A stretch of 64,000 nucleotides of DNA from Symbiodinium microadriaticum (lineage: Eukaryota; Sar; Dinophyceae; Suessiales; Symbiodiniaceae). The stretch is taken from assembly GCA_001939145.1 (NCBI GenBank), contig LSRX01000184.1:564078-628077 (forward strand), given 5' to 3'. A model generated the notes under the pieces. It saw only the letters and a program-made list of their open reading frames with translations, did no database searches and was not told the DNA's origin. Position numbers and translations under genes: made by a program. Shown here one piece after another: positions 1 through 8,407 of the stretch. Every line of letters begins with the position of its first letter. Position 1 is the first letter of the stretch.

Positions 1-66
1 GATAATAAGGATCCTACGATTTAGGGTGCTATATTAGGGTCCCCTATTTTCGGAAACCCCCATATG
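1..66. repeat. PAL-J palindromic element, cut by window edge
   Basis: Right half of a dispersed hairpin family whose end reads TTTTCGGAAACCCCCATAT. Other copies lie at 7401, 16403, 23943 and 29199. The inner part (AATAAGGATCCTAC, CTATATTAGGGTCCCC) matches them closely. The left half is outside the window. Confidence 0.8.
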
Positions 67-149
67 AGCCTCATAAGCACTAAACTCTCTAGGTCACAGT
101 GCAAACCTCGAACCCCGACCCCCTGTCCCGAGCTTGGCCCAAAATCCGT

Positions 150-260
150 GACACGGGTTTAGGGTTTAGGGGTTTAGGGTTTAGGGCTTAGGGCCCTAGA
201 CCCTAAAACGCTAAACCCTAAGCCCTGAAACCCTAAAGCCCTAAACCCTAAACGCCTTGA
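150..260. repeat. Degenerate telomere-like tract with strand switch
   Basis: TTTAGGG-type units run on the plus strand to about 190 and then switch to CCCTAAA-type units to about 252. The inverted arrangement shows that this is interstitial and not a chromosome end. Confidence 0.85.
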
Positions 261-273
261 AAGACCCTTCTGG

Positions 274-455
274 AATCCGCTCAGGAACCCTTTACGAAGG
301 GATCCCCTTTAAAAGGAACCCTAACAGCTCAGGAACCCTTTAAGAAGGAATCCTAAGAGTTCAGGAACCCTTTAAGAAGGAAGCCTTTAAGAGGAATCCT
401 AAAAGCTCAGGAACCCTTTAAGAGGGATCCCTTGAAAAGGAACCCTGAGAGCAGG
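274..455. repeat. Short tandem repeat, four variable units
   Basis: Four units each begin with the phrase CAGGAACCCTTTA and continue with GAAGGGATCC or GAGGAATCC-type sequence. Unit length varies between about 32 and 48 bases. No coding potential is seen. Confidence 0.75.
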
Positions 456-559
456 CATGGACACCGATGGCCGGAAGTTATTTGTGGCGAAAATGCCGGA
501 GGAGAGAGCTCCTCCCTTCTTCAGGGCTTTGGGGTCTTTTTTTTGCTTAGGGCTTCTCA

Positions 560-716
560 GAGGTTGGGGGTTTAGGGTTTATAGGGTTTAGGAGGTTTTG
601 AGCTTAGGGTTTAACGTTTAGGGGCCTTTAGAGTTTCGGGTTAAGGGTTTAGGGTTTCGGAGGGGTTTTTCAATTTAGGATTCAGGGGTTTTCGGTGGTT
701 TTGAGTTTAGGGTTTA
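560..716. repeat. Degenerate TTTAGGG tract
   Basis: Diverged TTTAGGG units interrupted by TTTGAGC, TTTCGG and similar variants. It abuts PAL-D at 717. No gene is seen between 455 and 717. Confidence 0.75.
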
Positions 717-839
717 GTCTAGGACATTTTCAGGTGAGTAGTTACCGTTATAGGCGCCTCATAGAAGGTCTATATGCGTTATAGAAGCCTTATAGAAGCC
801 CGAAACAACCCTAAACTCCCCACCTGTAGCTTCCTTTAA
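717..839. repeat. PAL-D element, copy 1
   Basis: Begins TCTAGGACATTTTCAGGTG and ends CACCTGTAGCTTCCTTTA, with inner TATAGAAGCC repeats. The inverted core CAGGTG/CACCTG is shared with copies at 3063, 5735, 8287, 9310, 9484, 22114 and 63400. Confidence 0.85.
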
Positions 840-883
840 ATAATCCCTAAACTCTAAACTCCAACCCCTAAACCCCTAAACCC

Positions 884-1080
884 TAAACAGGGTCCTTTCA
901 ATAAGAGCCCTTAAAACCCTAAACTCTCCACCTGCAGTTTCCTTTAATTTAATTAGGCTTTCGGGTGAAGGCTCCGGGGCTGCAGGGTCTTCGTTCAGGA
1001 TTTGGGCTCTTTTGTGAAAAGGAAACTACAGGTGGGGAGTTTAGGGTTTTAAGGGCTCTTGTTGTAAGGACCCTGTTTAG
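884..1080. repeat. MITE-like pair of about 62-base inverted repeats
   Basis: The stretch 884-946 (AGGGTCCTTTCAATAAGAGC onward) is the near-perfect reverse complement of about 1016-1080 (ending CTCTTGTTGTAAGGACCCTG). The arms carry a shortened PAL-D end (CCACCTGCAGTTTCCTTTA). The 70-base loop contains GGCTTTCGGGTGAAGG and no telomere motif. Confidence 0.8.
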
Positions 1081-1084
1081 GGTT

Positions 1085-1620
1085 TAGGGGTTTGGGGGTT
1101 TAGGGGTTATGGGTCAGAGTTTGGGGTTTTAAGTGCTCTCATTGTAGACTGGGGGTCAGTTCGGTTTTGCCTTTTTTTTGCCCCTGGTTGTCCAGTCAGT
1201 GAAACGTTTCGTAAGTTGAAAAGCAAAGCCCTAGACCCTAAAGCCCTAAACCCCTAAACCCCTAAACCCAAAACCCCTAAACCCAAAACCCCTAAACCCT
1301 AAACCCAAAACCCCGAAACCCCTAAACCCCTAACTCGAAGCCCCTAAATCCCTCAATCCCTGAACCCCTAGCAAGGCTGCTAAACTCTGAACGGGAACTT
1401 AGCCCAAACCCAGCCTGAGCTTTTTTCAGGGTTTAGGGTTTAGGGGTTGACGGGTTCAGGGGTTTAGGGGTTTAGGAGTTTAGGGTGTAGGGGTTAGGGT
1501 TTAAGGTTTAGGGTTTACGGTTTAGGGATCATGGGTTGAGGGGTTCAGAGTTTCGGGATTTAGGGGTTTAGGGATTAGCGGTTGAGGGGTTTAGGGTTTA
1601 TTAATTTATAGGGTTTAGCA
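1085..1620. repeat. Telomere-like tracts, both orientations
   Basis: TTTAGGGG-type units at about 1085-1135, CCCTAAA-type units at 1228-1370, then TTTAGGG-type units at 1428-1618. The interruptions (for example 1140-1225) show nothing recognisable. There is no gene in this stretch. Confidence 0.85.
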
Positions 1621-1662
1621 GCACCTCATCCCTGAACCCACATCCAAGGGTCTAGGGTTTGA

Positions 1663-2094
1663 GATGCACGAGTGGAGCAGTGTCTAGCCAATGCTGAGGG
1701 CAAAACGGCGTTTGAATGTCTGGACCACGCAGTTATCCCGGACCTGGGCTCAGTCGTGCAAGTCTTTCGTGGTGTGCAGCCGAACAAGGCGGCAGGTCCA
1801 GACCTGCTGCCACCATCCATCTGCCGCAAATTTGCGTGCCCCATGGCACTCTTGTTCTGGCCAGTCCTTCTCAAATCGATTGTGTATTGTACCGAACCGG
1901 CTGGATACAAGGTAGGGACGCTCTTTCATATCCCCAAGCCGGGGCAAGGTGCCAACACCGACCAAGTGCTCGGCCGAACGCGGCATTCTAGCACAATCCG
2001 TGCTAGAAAAAGTGCGACACAAAACGCTGCGAGGAGTTGCCAGCGCCAGCTTTGAAAGACGGGCTACATTGCTGCAGCTGGGAGGCCCGGATCT
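1663..2094 (+). pseudogene. LINE reverse transcriptase fragment, frameshifted
   Basis: This is a fragment of a non-LTR retrotransposon reverse transcriptase. In one frame (to about 1975) it reads VFRGVQPNKAAGPDLLPP, then KSIVYCTEP and GTLFHIPKPGQG. That is the fingers region of LINE RTs, where 'KAAGPD' and 'KPGK' are family hallmarks. About position 1976 the match jumps to the next frame and continues ERGILLAQSVLEKVRHKT and RGVASASFERRATLLQLGG before a stop at about 2094. The endonuclease, the catalytic FADD box and the C-terminal part are missing on both sides. There is no plausible start codon. Telomere-like tract precedes it and a PAL-B element follows, so it is an old truncated insertion. 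It is not derived from the LINE at 30 kb, because the residues differ at most positions. Confidence 0.75.
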
Positions 2095-2155
2095 TTGAAC
2101 CCACAACTTAACTCACGAGTCCTCAACCAAACCTTGAGCCGAGACAAGAGACCTA

Positions 2156-2266
2156 CAGTTGATGATATAAATCCTGCGTTACCTTAATGACCCTTAAAAA
2201 ATGGGACTCTGGGAATTATGGCATATTCCTTATTCTGGGTTATGCAGGATTCATGTCATCAGCCGT
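2156..2266. repeat. PAL-B element, copy 1
   Basis: Inverted ends are GTTGATGATATAAATCCTGC and GCAGGATTCATGTCATCAGC. The middle is TGGGAATTATGGCATATTCC. Seven copies exist in the window (also 12200, 23124, 29793, 47275, 48311, 58498). It is hairpin-forming and non-coding. Confidence 0.9.
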
Positions 2267-2417
2267 ACAACGCAAACCGTAAAATCCGAGGAATCGAAGC
2301 TTCGGTTTTTGGGTTCTAGGCTTTCAGGAATTGGAGTTTCGGGAGCGGGTTTAGGGGTTTGGGGGTGGTTTAGTCTAGGATGGAGGTGGAGTTCCGGGGG
2401 CCAAAACTTCAAAACTG

Positions 2418-2560
2418 CAGGGGTTTAGGGATTAGGGGTTTAAGGGTTTAGGGTTTAGGGTTTAGGGTTTAGGGTTTAGGGATTTAGGGATTTAGGGTTT
2501 AGGGATTAGGGATTAGGGGTTTAAGGGGTTTAGGGGTTAAGGGGTTTAGGGTTTACGGTT
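2418..2560. repeat. TTTAGGG tract
   Basis: About twenty units of TTTAGGG with single-base variants (GATTAGGG, TTTAAGGGG). It ends about 10 bases before the coding island at 2574. Confidence 0.9.
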
Positions 2561-2573
2561 GAAACTGCTGCAG

Positions 2574-2630
2574 GACATCCGAGAGGACGAGATAAGAATC
2601 GTCTTCAACACCTACGGCACAGTTCAGGAG
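2574..2630 (+). CDS. RRM-like micro-exon fragment
   Basis: A 57-base open stretch preceded by CTGCAG and followed by GCATGA translates as DIREDEIRIVFNTYGTVQE. This matches the first helix and second strand of an RNA recognition motif (pattern D-I-x-E-x-x-[LI]-x-x-V-F-x-x-Y-G-x-V), which places RNA-binding residues just before and after it. The length is exactly 19 codons. A CAG acceptor and GC donor would fit dinoflagellate introns, which often use GC or GA donors. The neighbouring DNA is telomere-like tract on the left and unique sequence on the right. It could be a genuine exon of a gene with very large introns, or a stranded gene fragment. No partner exon with the RNP2 strand is visible just upstream. 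Confidence 0.45.
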
Positions 2631-2897
2631 GCATGACATGCGGGCCTTGCTACCTAGACCAGGGTTTTATTGAGGGTACCTGTAGAAAGCTGATTAGCTG
2701 TTCAGGCTTCTGTGTGTTGTATGGATCTGTGGTCAGTTCAGATGTTTGTTTTGGTTTCGAGCCCTTTTCACGGGAGCCATCGGAGATCCAGCAGTAGCGT
2801 GTGTATGAGGCATTAGTCATGCGTTAGGTAGTTCCTGCTCTGCGAGTATGTAAGAGTGTCCGCGACGAAGGGCCGTGAGTTCGAGTGGGTCATCAGT

Positions 2898-2975
2898 CAT
2901 AACCTAAACCCAAAACCCTAAACCCCAAAACCCCAAACCCCTAAACCCTAAACCCAAAACCCTAAACCCTAAACC
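2898..2975. repeat. CCCTAAA tract
   Basis: About ten CCCTAAA-type units including CCCCAAA variants. Between 2631 and 2898 nothing is recognised. Confidence 0.85.
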
Positions 2976-3062
2976 CTATAAGCCTATATCAGCCGGTTCG
3001 GGGCTTAGGGCTTAGGGCCCAGGATCTGGGTCTGAGAGCTTACCTGAACATTATGACAACTA

Positions 3063-3183
3063 TCTAGGACATGTCCAGGTGGGTAGTTACCCTTCTGGGA
3101 GTCTTATAGAGGGTCTATATACCTTACAGAAGTCTTATAGAGGCCCTATATACCCTAAACTCCCCACCTGTAGTTTCCTTTAT
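3063..3183. repeat. PAL-D element, copy 2
   Basis: TCTAGGACATGTCCAGGTGG at the left and CCCACCTGTAGTTTCCTTTA at the right, with the same TATAGAGG interior as the copy at 717. Confidence 0.88.
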
Positions 3184-3251
3184 AACTAGCTTTCCTAAGC
3201 TTCCTTCCTCGGCCAAGGGTTCCATGCCCAGTGCAGAGTCGTACATGTACC

Positions 3252-3458
3252 CAAAGGGGTCCTAGGTACGGTTATGGAGGATAGTTTCCAAAACCAGAAG
3301 AAGGATTCGGTTTAGGGTTTAAAGGGTTTAGGGTATGGGGTATAGGGTGTAGGTACGGTTCCGGGGGATGCTTTCCAAAATCATAAAAAATGGATTCCTA
3401 AAATAGAAACCCTACATTCTACTGTCTGACTATATAGGTACTTGGGACCCTTTGGGGC
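3252..3458. repeat. PAL-K element split by a telomere-like tract
   Basis: The family runs from GGTCCTAGGTACGG to CTTGGGACCCTTTGGG. Here a telomere-like tract (about 3307-3351) lies inside it. The preceding 45 bases (3254-3297) are repeated after the tract (3352-3398), both reading GGTACGGTT..GG.GGAT..TTTCCAAAA and ending in GGATTC. An intact copy lies at 4938. Confidence 0.75.
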
Positions 3459-3589
3459 ATGATCTTCCTTACAAGCGCCGGGGCCTTGAAGCAAGTTGGA
3501 AACTCCAGGTTCGAAGATGATTATACTAGAAGAAAACCCCGACATCCCTGTGTACTTATTGAAGGACCAAAGTTATATTAGTATATGGG

Positions 3590-3775
3590 TTGAACCCTAA
3601 ACCCCTAAACCCCTAAACCCCTACAGCCCCAAACCCTAAACCCTAAACCCCTACAGCCCTAAACCCTAAACCCCCAAAGCCCTAACCCCTACACCCCTAA
3701 ACCCGAACCCCTAAACCCTAAACCCCCCCCCTAAACCTCCAAACCCTCAATCGCTAAACCCTAAACCCCCTATAA
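3590..3775. repeat. CCCTAAA tract
   Basis: About 25 units of CCCTAAA and CCCCTAAA with ACAGCC interruptions. It ends in unique sequence. Confidence 0.9.
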
Positions 3776-3809
3776 GGGTATCCAGGATCCTCTTGCCTGT
3801 CGTTATAGG

Positions 3810-4035
3810 ACCACCTGAGAGGGGTTAGGCTTGGGGGGGGTTGGGGTGTAAGGGCTTTGGGGTTTTAAAGTTCTGGGGTGTAGGGCCTTGGGGTTTTAGG
3901 GTTCCGGGGTTTAGGGCTGCAGAGTGTTTTAGGGTTCCGGGGTTCAGGGCTGTAGAGTGGTTTAGGGTTCCGGAGCTTAGGGCTGTAGAGTGTTGGGGTT
4001 CAGGGGTTTAGGGCTTTAGGGTTGGAAAGGGCCTT
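3810..4035. repeat. TTTAGGG-like tract with about 46-base minisatellite
   Basis: From 3896 the unit 'TTAGGGCTGTAGAGTG' followed by TTTAGGGTTCCGG repeats three times, with small changes at each repeat. Flanks are GTTTTAGGG and GGTTTAGGG variants. Confidence 0.75.
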
Positions 4036-4217
4036 CAGGTTGGTGACATGCTTTCGGGCTTCCAAAGGGTTGAGAGAAGGACTTCCTGGAGGACCCTTGA
4101 ACAACAAGGCTTGAAACCCTTAAAGGGTTCCTTTGAGGCTCGTTTAAGGGTACCGTAAAGGGTTCCTTTAAGTTCCTTTAAGGATTATACTGTAAGGGCT
4201 TAGGGTTTAGGGTTTTT

Positions 4218-4322
4218 GGGTCCATGTACCCAAATAGTATAATTACTTTGGCCTCAAAGTACCTAGGAAGGGACTACTTTAAGGCCAAAGTATATACTAT
4301 CTGGGCACATGGACCCTTAGGG
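4218..4322. repeat. PAL-F element, copy 1
   Basis: Inverted ends are GGGTCCATGTACCCAAATAG and its complement near 4300-4322 (GGGCACATGGACCCTTAGGG). The inner arms are CTTTGGCCTCAAAGTA and TTTAAGGCCAAAGTATA. Other copies lie at 25611 and 52808. Confidence 0.88.
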
Positions 4323-4774
4323 CATAGAAGCCCCATGGACATTAATTCTGAGATTTCTGCGTTCGGTCACCTTCCAGCAGGTCGTGATGCTCGGCCCAGA
4401 GCGTTCCAGGCGGACGAGTTGGTTCTTGAGGGTTTAGGGTTAGTTTAGGGAATACTAGGTAAACCTCTACTTAATCTCCAAGGTCTAAGCCTTTTGAGGC
4501 CCTGCCCTACAGCATAAAAAGCGGTTAAACCCTCAACTATATAACTGCAACCCAAGCCCCAGATCCCAAATCCCAATAGACGGCTTTACCTAGACCCTTA
4601 AATGTAGTACGTTTTTTGGTTTCCTTAGTTTCTTATAAAACGATCCTAACCCCAAAATAGGCCGTACAACCGAAAAGCACCCTCCAAATCCCTACCCACA
4701 GGATCTTATAAAGTACCTACATAGGAGAAGGAACGGTCGTCTGTGGTAGGAATTTCGGCTATGGTTTGGGTAGG
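4323..4774. other. No gene recognised
   Basis: Unique-looking DNA with a few telomere-like words near 4430. Short open frames here begin inside PAL-F and have no family resemblance. Confidence 0.6.
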
Positions 4775-4882
4775 TGGGAAGTTCTGTAAATTAGGATCCC
4801 TTTTTGGGCCCCCGATACAGATATAGTACGGCACCCTTATAAAAAAGGACCCCAGAAGGGACCCTACTTTAGGGAACTACCC
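4775..4882. repeat. PAL-E element, copy 1
   Basis: Ends are GAAGTTCTGTAAATTAGG and TACTTTAGGGAACTACCC. The middle carries GTACGGCACCCTTATAAA. Related copies lie at 12082, 50322 (half), 54525, 57195, 58686, 60465 and 63310. Confidence 0.82.
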
Positions 4883-4937
4883 AAATGTCGCCCAGATAGG
4901 TATCGATTTAGGACCAATCGGGCCATAGAAGAAGCCA

Positions 4938-5036
4938 GAGGGTCCTAGGTACGGTTATGGGGGATACTTTCCAAGATCAGAGTTAGGATTCCTAATACAG
5001 AAACCCTACATTCTACTATTTGGTACTTCGGGCCCT
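4938..5036. repeat. PAL-K element, copy without insertion
   Basis: Reads GGTCCTAGGTACGGTTATGG, GGGATACTTTCCAAGATCAG and GAAACCCTACATTCTACTA. It is uninterrupted and so is the reference for the split copy at 3252. Confidence 0.78.
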
Positions 5037-5139
5037 AGAAGAACCCTAAACCCTAAACCCTAAACCCTTTGGGAAAGCCTTTCGCCATCCCCCGCAGCCT
5101 TATCGCACCCGAGCTCCGGCACGTGCGGCTTTGGGACTA

Positions 5140-5300
5140 TATGGATCAGGGTGTAAGGGCTAGGGATCAGGGTTCAGGGTTTTAGGGTTCAGGGTTTTTA
5201 GGGTTGTAGGGTTTAGGGTTTCAGGGTTTCAGGGTTCAGGGTTTTAGGGTTCAGGGTTTTAGGGTTGCAGGGTTTATTGTAGGGTTTAGGGATCAGTGAT
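5140..5300. repeat. Degenerate TTTAGGG/TTCAGGG tract
   Basis: Alternating TTCAGGGTTTTAGGG and TTTAGGG units. A smaller CCCTAAA tract lies at 5042-5070. Confidence 0.8.
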
Positions 5301-5449
5301 CTGGGCTTTAGTATTTTTTTCGTAATCTAGGTTTATTCATTCCCAATATCTCAAAGCCCTGCAACCAGAGAGCCCTCCAACGCCCGAACCCTTCAAGGCT
5401 TTGCCTGGAGTTCCTGCCCCGGAGCCTCAAGCCTAAGCCACACTACACC

Positions 5450-5616
5450 TCTGGGTCCTTGTTAGATACTACAATTTGTACGTTTATTAAACCCAAGAAG
5501 GATGAAACATGATCATTTTTGATATACAAGTTTTACAGTTTAACTTTGTTATAATAAAAGCCTAATAAGGAAATATGAATGATCATTTCTAACATATCTT
5601 TAACAGGGAACCAGAC
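5450..5616. repeat. PAL-R element, copy 1
   Basis: Left end CTGGGTCCTTGTTAGATAC and right end TTAACAGGGAACCAG are shared with 21183 and 54261. The AT-rich interior contains AAACATGATCATTTTTGAT and varies in length between copies. Confidence 0.75.
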
Positions 5617-5677
5617 CCGGCTGCATCGAATGATGGACCCTCTCATAATGCGACGGATAGGCATCACACCACCAGTG

Positions 5678-5816
5678 TTAAAGGAAACTACAGGTGGGGA
5701 GTTTCGGGGTTAGGGTTCAGGGTTTAGGGCTTATTTAAAGGAAACTACAGGTGGGGAGTTTAAGGTATATAGGGCTTCTATAAGGCTTCCACAAGGTACA
5801 TAGACCTTCTATAAGC
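5678..5816. repeat. PAL-D element with telomere-like tract and 27-base duplication
   Basis: The 27 bases 5678-5704 (starting TTAAAGGAAACTACAGGTGG) are repeated exactly at 5735-5761. Between them is a 30-base telomere-like tract (GGGGTTAGGGTTCAGGG onward). The rest of PAL-D follows only after the second copy. Confidence 0.88.
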
Positions 5817-5915
5817 TTAGGGTTTAGTTTACGTTGGGGGGGCTTCGGGTTTTGAGTTGGGGGGGGGGGAGGGGGTTTAGGTACTTCCTAGAACCCTAAA
5901 CTAAACCCTCGAACC
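5817..5915. repeat. Degenerate telomere-like tract with G runs
   Basis: TTTAGTTTACG, a GGGGGGGGGAGGGGG run at about 5862-5876, then CCCTAAACTAAACCC. It is low complexity. Confidence 0.65.
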
Positions 5916-5999
5916 GTGCACGGTACTAGGGCTTCAGCTAGGGTCCGAGACGAGCTCGTTCTGAACGGTTTCGACCCGCAAGTTGGCAAACCTGAATAG

Positions 6000-6090
6000 G
6001 CATAGGCCCCTAAGTAGTTCCTTTTTGTGGTTTATATTTAGAATCCTATAAGGTAATCCCAAAAAGGAACTACTTAGGAGCCTATGGGTA
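6000..6090. repeat. PAL-Q element, intact copy
   Basis: Near-perfect hairpin with arms AAGTAGTTCCTTTTTGTGG and AAAAAGGAACTACTTAGGAG, and ends GCATAGGCCCC/GAGCCTATGGG. It is the reference for the interrupted copy at 56555. Confidence 0.9.
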
Positions 6091-6360
6091 TTAGCTCGTA
6101 GCCCAGAGCTTCGGGGAGAGTCAGCGTTTCGTGTGCGACGCTTCAGCAATTGAGAAGTTTGACTGATGAGTAACAGTAGCTCCGTATCTTTGACGAAAAA
6201 GTATATACTAATCATAGCAAAATCCTAAAACCCTAAGCCTTTTTAACTCTATCTCTAAGGCCCGTAGATTCGCGCGCTTGAAGTCCACAAGGTTGCTGCG
6301 GCGGTTGAGGTTTTCAAAGTGCTGAGCCCTCGATACTTCGTGGGGCCTGCTCCTTTGATC
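6091..6360. other. No gene recognised
   Basis: Unique-looking sequence. A minus-strand open frame from 6215 to 5934 mostly overlaps PAL-Q and is not credible. Confidence 0.55.
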
Positions 6361-6512
6361 AGGTACCCAAAGGGTCCTATACACCGATATAGTAGAATGT
6401 AGGATTACTGTTTCGACTTAAGGAGGAATCTAGAATGTAGGGACTCACTTGTGGGAGTTACCACGATGATTTAAGGAGGTATCCCCCATAACAGTACATA
6501 GGACCCTTTGGG
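6361..6512. repeat. PAL-K relative
   Basis: Begins GGTACCCAAAGGGTCC and ends CCATAACAGTACATAGGACC. The TAGAATGTAGG phrase appears twice (about 6392 and 6432), which suggests an internal duplication. Confidence 0.65.
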
Positions 6513-6523
6513 CTAGGTATCTG

Positions 6524-6655
6524 AACCTACCACAACCTACTTTGTTGTAGGGACCCGGTAAATTCTACGTTAGGGTTCACAACTAGCTTTTTTGTTGTAG
6601 GGCCCCTGTAAAGTTTTTTCTGGGATGCATAGAAAGAACCCACAACAAAAAGTAA
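6524..6655. repeat. PAL-N element, copy 1
   Basis: Words CCTACTTTGTTGTAGGGACC, GTTAGGGTTCACAACTAGC and ACCCACAACAAAAAG match the cleaner copy at 49194. The GTTGTAGGG part is duplicated internally. Confidence 0.65.
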
Positions 6656-6836
6656 GCGATGATAATCTAAGGTAGCGTTCACTGGTCTTGGAGAGAGAAG
6701 CCAGACATCCTAAACCCCTAACCTAAATGCCAGTCCTTACCAAATCCCACACCCTGATCCCCAGCGCGCTTTGGAGAAAATGAACGTCATGGCACATGAA
6801 AGTAATAATCCTTCAGAACACAAACCTTGCCTTTCC

Positions 6837-6926
6837 TAGAGTTGCAGTTCCTTTTCGGGGTTACCTTATCGGATCCTACATGCTGGTTAAGCCAAAGAGC
6901 AACCGCAATGGAGACTAAAGATAGTC
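6837..6926. repeat. PAL-C element, copy 1
   Basis: Arms AGTTGCAGTTCCTTTTCGGG and CAACCGCAATGGAGACTA are imperfect complements. The same family is nested in PAL-B at 47275 and tandem at 48112. Confidence 0.7.
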
Positions 6927-6933
6927 CTCATTG

Positions 6934-7043
6934 CCCAGAGAACCCAGTACCCCTTAATTAAGGAATATACCTTAAAATATAGGGGCCTTATTATTTATGA
7001 TTTAAGGTATATTCCGTCAAAAAAGGATATTGGGTTCTCTGGG
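6934..7043. repeat. PAL-A element, copy 1
   Basis: Ends CCCAGAGAACCCAGTACC and ATATTGGGTTCTCTGGG are exact inverted repeats. The inner arms are TTAATTAAGGAATATACC and TTTAAGGTATATTCC. It is the most abundant hairpin family here (eight loci). Confidence 0.92.
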
Positions 7044-7049
7044 TACCGA

Positions 7050-7320
7050 CTTCCCCTAAACCCTAAAACCCTAAACAACCCTAAACCCTAAAACCCTAAA
7101 CCCTAAGCCGAATTCACGACCCGATCCTCTGTCCTTCGCAGGCAGCCAGATCGGCTCAGTCACTGGGACTGCCCTTGAGCATCTGTGCGGGTTGGTTTCA
7201 AAGACCTACGGTTTAGGGTTTAGGGGTTTAGGGTATAGTTTAGGGTTTTTAGAGTTTAGGGTTTAGGGCTGAGGGTTTTAGGGTTTAGGGTGTAGGTTTA
7301 GGGTATAGAGCCTGCACAAT
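7050..7320. repeat. CCCTAAA then TTTAGGG tracts around unique DNA
   Basis: CCCTAAA units at 7050-7108 and TTTAGGG units at 7206-7310. Between them, after TTCGCAG at 7133-7139, is an open stretch of about 60 bases with no recognised family. Confidence 0.7.
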
Positions 7321-7400
7321 TCTGGCCAGAGGATTCGCAGTGCTATTGCCGCTCTAACTTCAGGATTGAAGCCTTACTGTATGTATGTTATCCCAGAAAT

Positions 7401-7503
7401 GGGGGTTTCCGAAAATAGGGGACCCTAATATAGCACCCTAAATAGTGAGATCCTCATTATAAGGACCCCGAAAGAGGCTACCCTCATTTTCGGAAAGTCC
7501 CAA
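7401..7503. repeat. PAL-J element, copy 2
   Basis: GGGGGTTTCCGAAAATAGGG at the left and CTCATTTTCGGAAAGTCCC at the right, with CCTCATTATAAGGACC at the centre. Confidence 0.88.
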
Positions 7504-7699
7504 ATCGAGCCTGCGCTCGCAGCTTTCCTGTTTCGATCTTGAAAGTCATACTACATGCTGACGCACAAAAATCTTGCATGAGCTGTATTCTCCTAAACTA
7601 GTCTTAGTCTGTTAGTGAATTTTTCCTAGATAGATGTTTGAATTTGGAAAATGCAGGATCTGGAGCCCCCCACCCGTATGCAAACCCCAATGTCTACAT

Positions 7700-7795
7700 A
7701 AATCATCAACGGTTTAGGGTGTAGGGTTTAGGGCTTAAGGGGTTGAGGGTTTAGGGGTTGAGGGTTTAGGGGTTTCGGGTTTAGGGTGCGCTAGT
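7700..7795. repeat. TTTAGGGGTTGAGGG tract
   Basis: Alternating TTTAGGG and TTGAGGG units. Confidence 0.8.
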
Positions 7796-7880
7796 AGGGA
7801 TGCTGCCTCCGAGCCTCGTATCGTCGATGACGACCCCCGTACAGCAGGCGGATACGATTGGATAGATTCTTTCCTTGGTG

Positions 7881-7976
7881 GCCGAATGGCTGCACAATAA
7901 ACTTTTTGAGATCATATAACCCCCTATAAAACTGAAAGTGTACGCTTTGTGGGGCTTATGAACTCAGAAGCTAAGC
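7881..7976. repeat. PAL-L element, copy 1
   Basis: Words GCACAATAAACTTTTTGAG, ACTGAAAGTGTACGCTTT and CTTATGAACTCAG recur at 12849-13426, 13968 and 57306. Confidence 0.75.
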
Positions 7977-8286
7977 TTCTTGGTGGATGACTTGAATCCC
8001 TCCGGGCCGGTTTTATGATGGCCAGTATAGAGGAATGATGCTAGTATGCCCCTTAATTCTTTCTCTGGCTGCGCATATGTGTTCACCGCTTCTCATCATC
8101 CCATAGAGGGTCAATGCGTTTTGGGCACTCCTTTTGCGCATCGGGTTTAGAAATACTTTTGTTTTTCAAGCCTCCTGGGCTCCCCGGATATGATCTAGGT
8201 CTAGGTTGCGCAGCTTGCAATACCCCGAGCACAGACCCCTTAGATTCAACACAGAGCTGACCGACACCCTCAACACAAACTCAAAG
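7977..8286. other. No gene recognised
   Basis: Unique-looking sequence without telomere words. No open frame with recognisable content. Confidence 0.5.
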
Positions 8287-8407
8287 TCTAGGACATTCTC
8301 AGGTGGGTAGTTACCGTTATAGGAGCCTTATAGAAGGTCTATATTACCTTATAGAAGCCTTATAGAAGCCCTATATACCCTAAACTCCCCACCTGTACTT
8401 TCCTTTA
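8287..8407. repeat. PAL-D element, copy 4
   Basis: TCTAGGACATTCTCAGGTGG to CCACCTGTACTTTCCTTTA. Full length. Confidence 0.9.

Noticed and set aside
1..260. Chromosome end
   Set aside because: Tracts are short, degenerate, in both orientations, and spread through the whole window.
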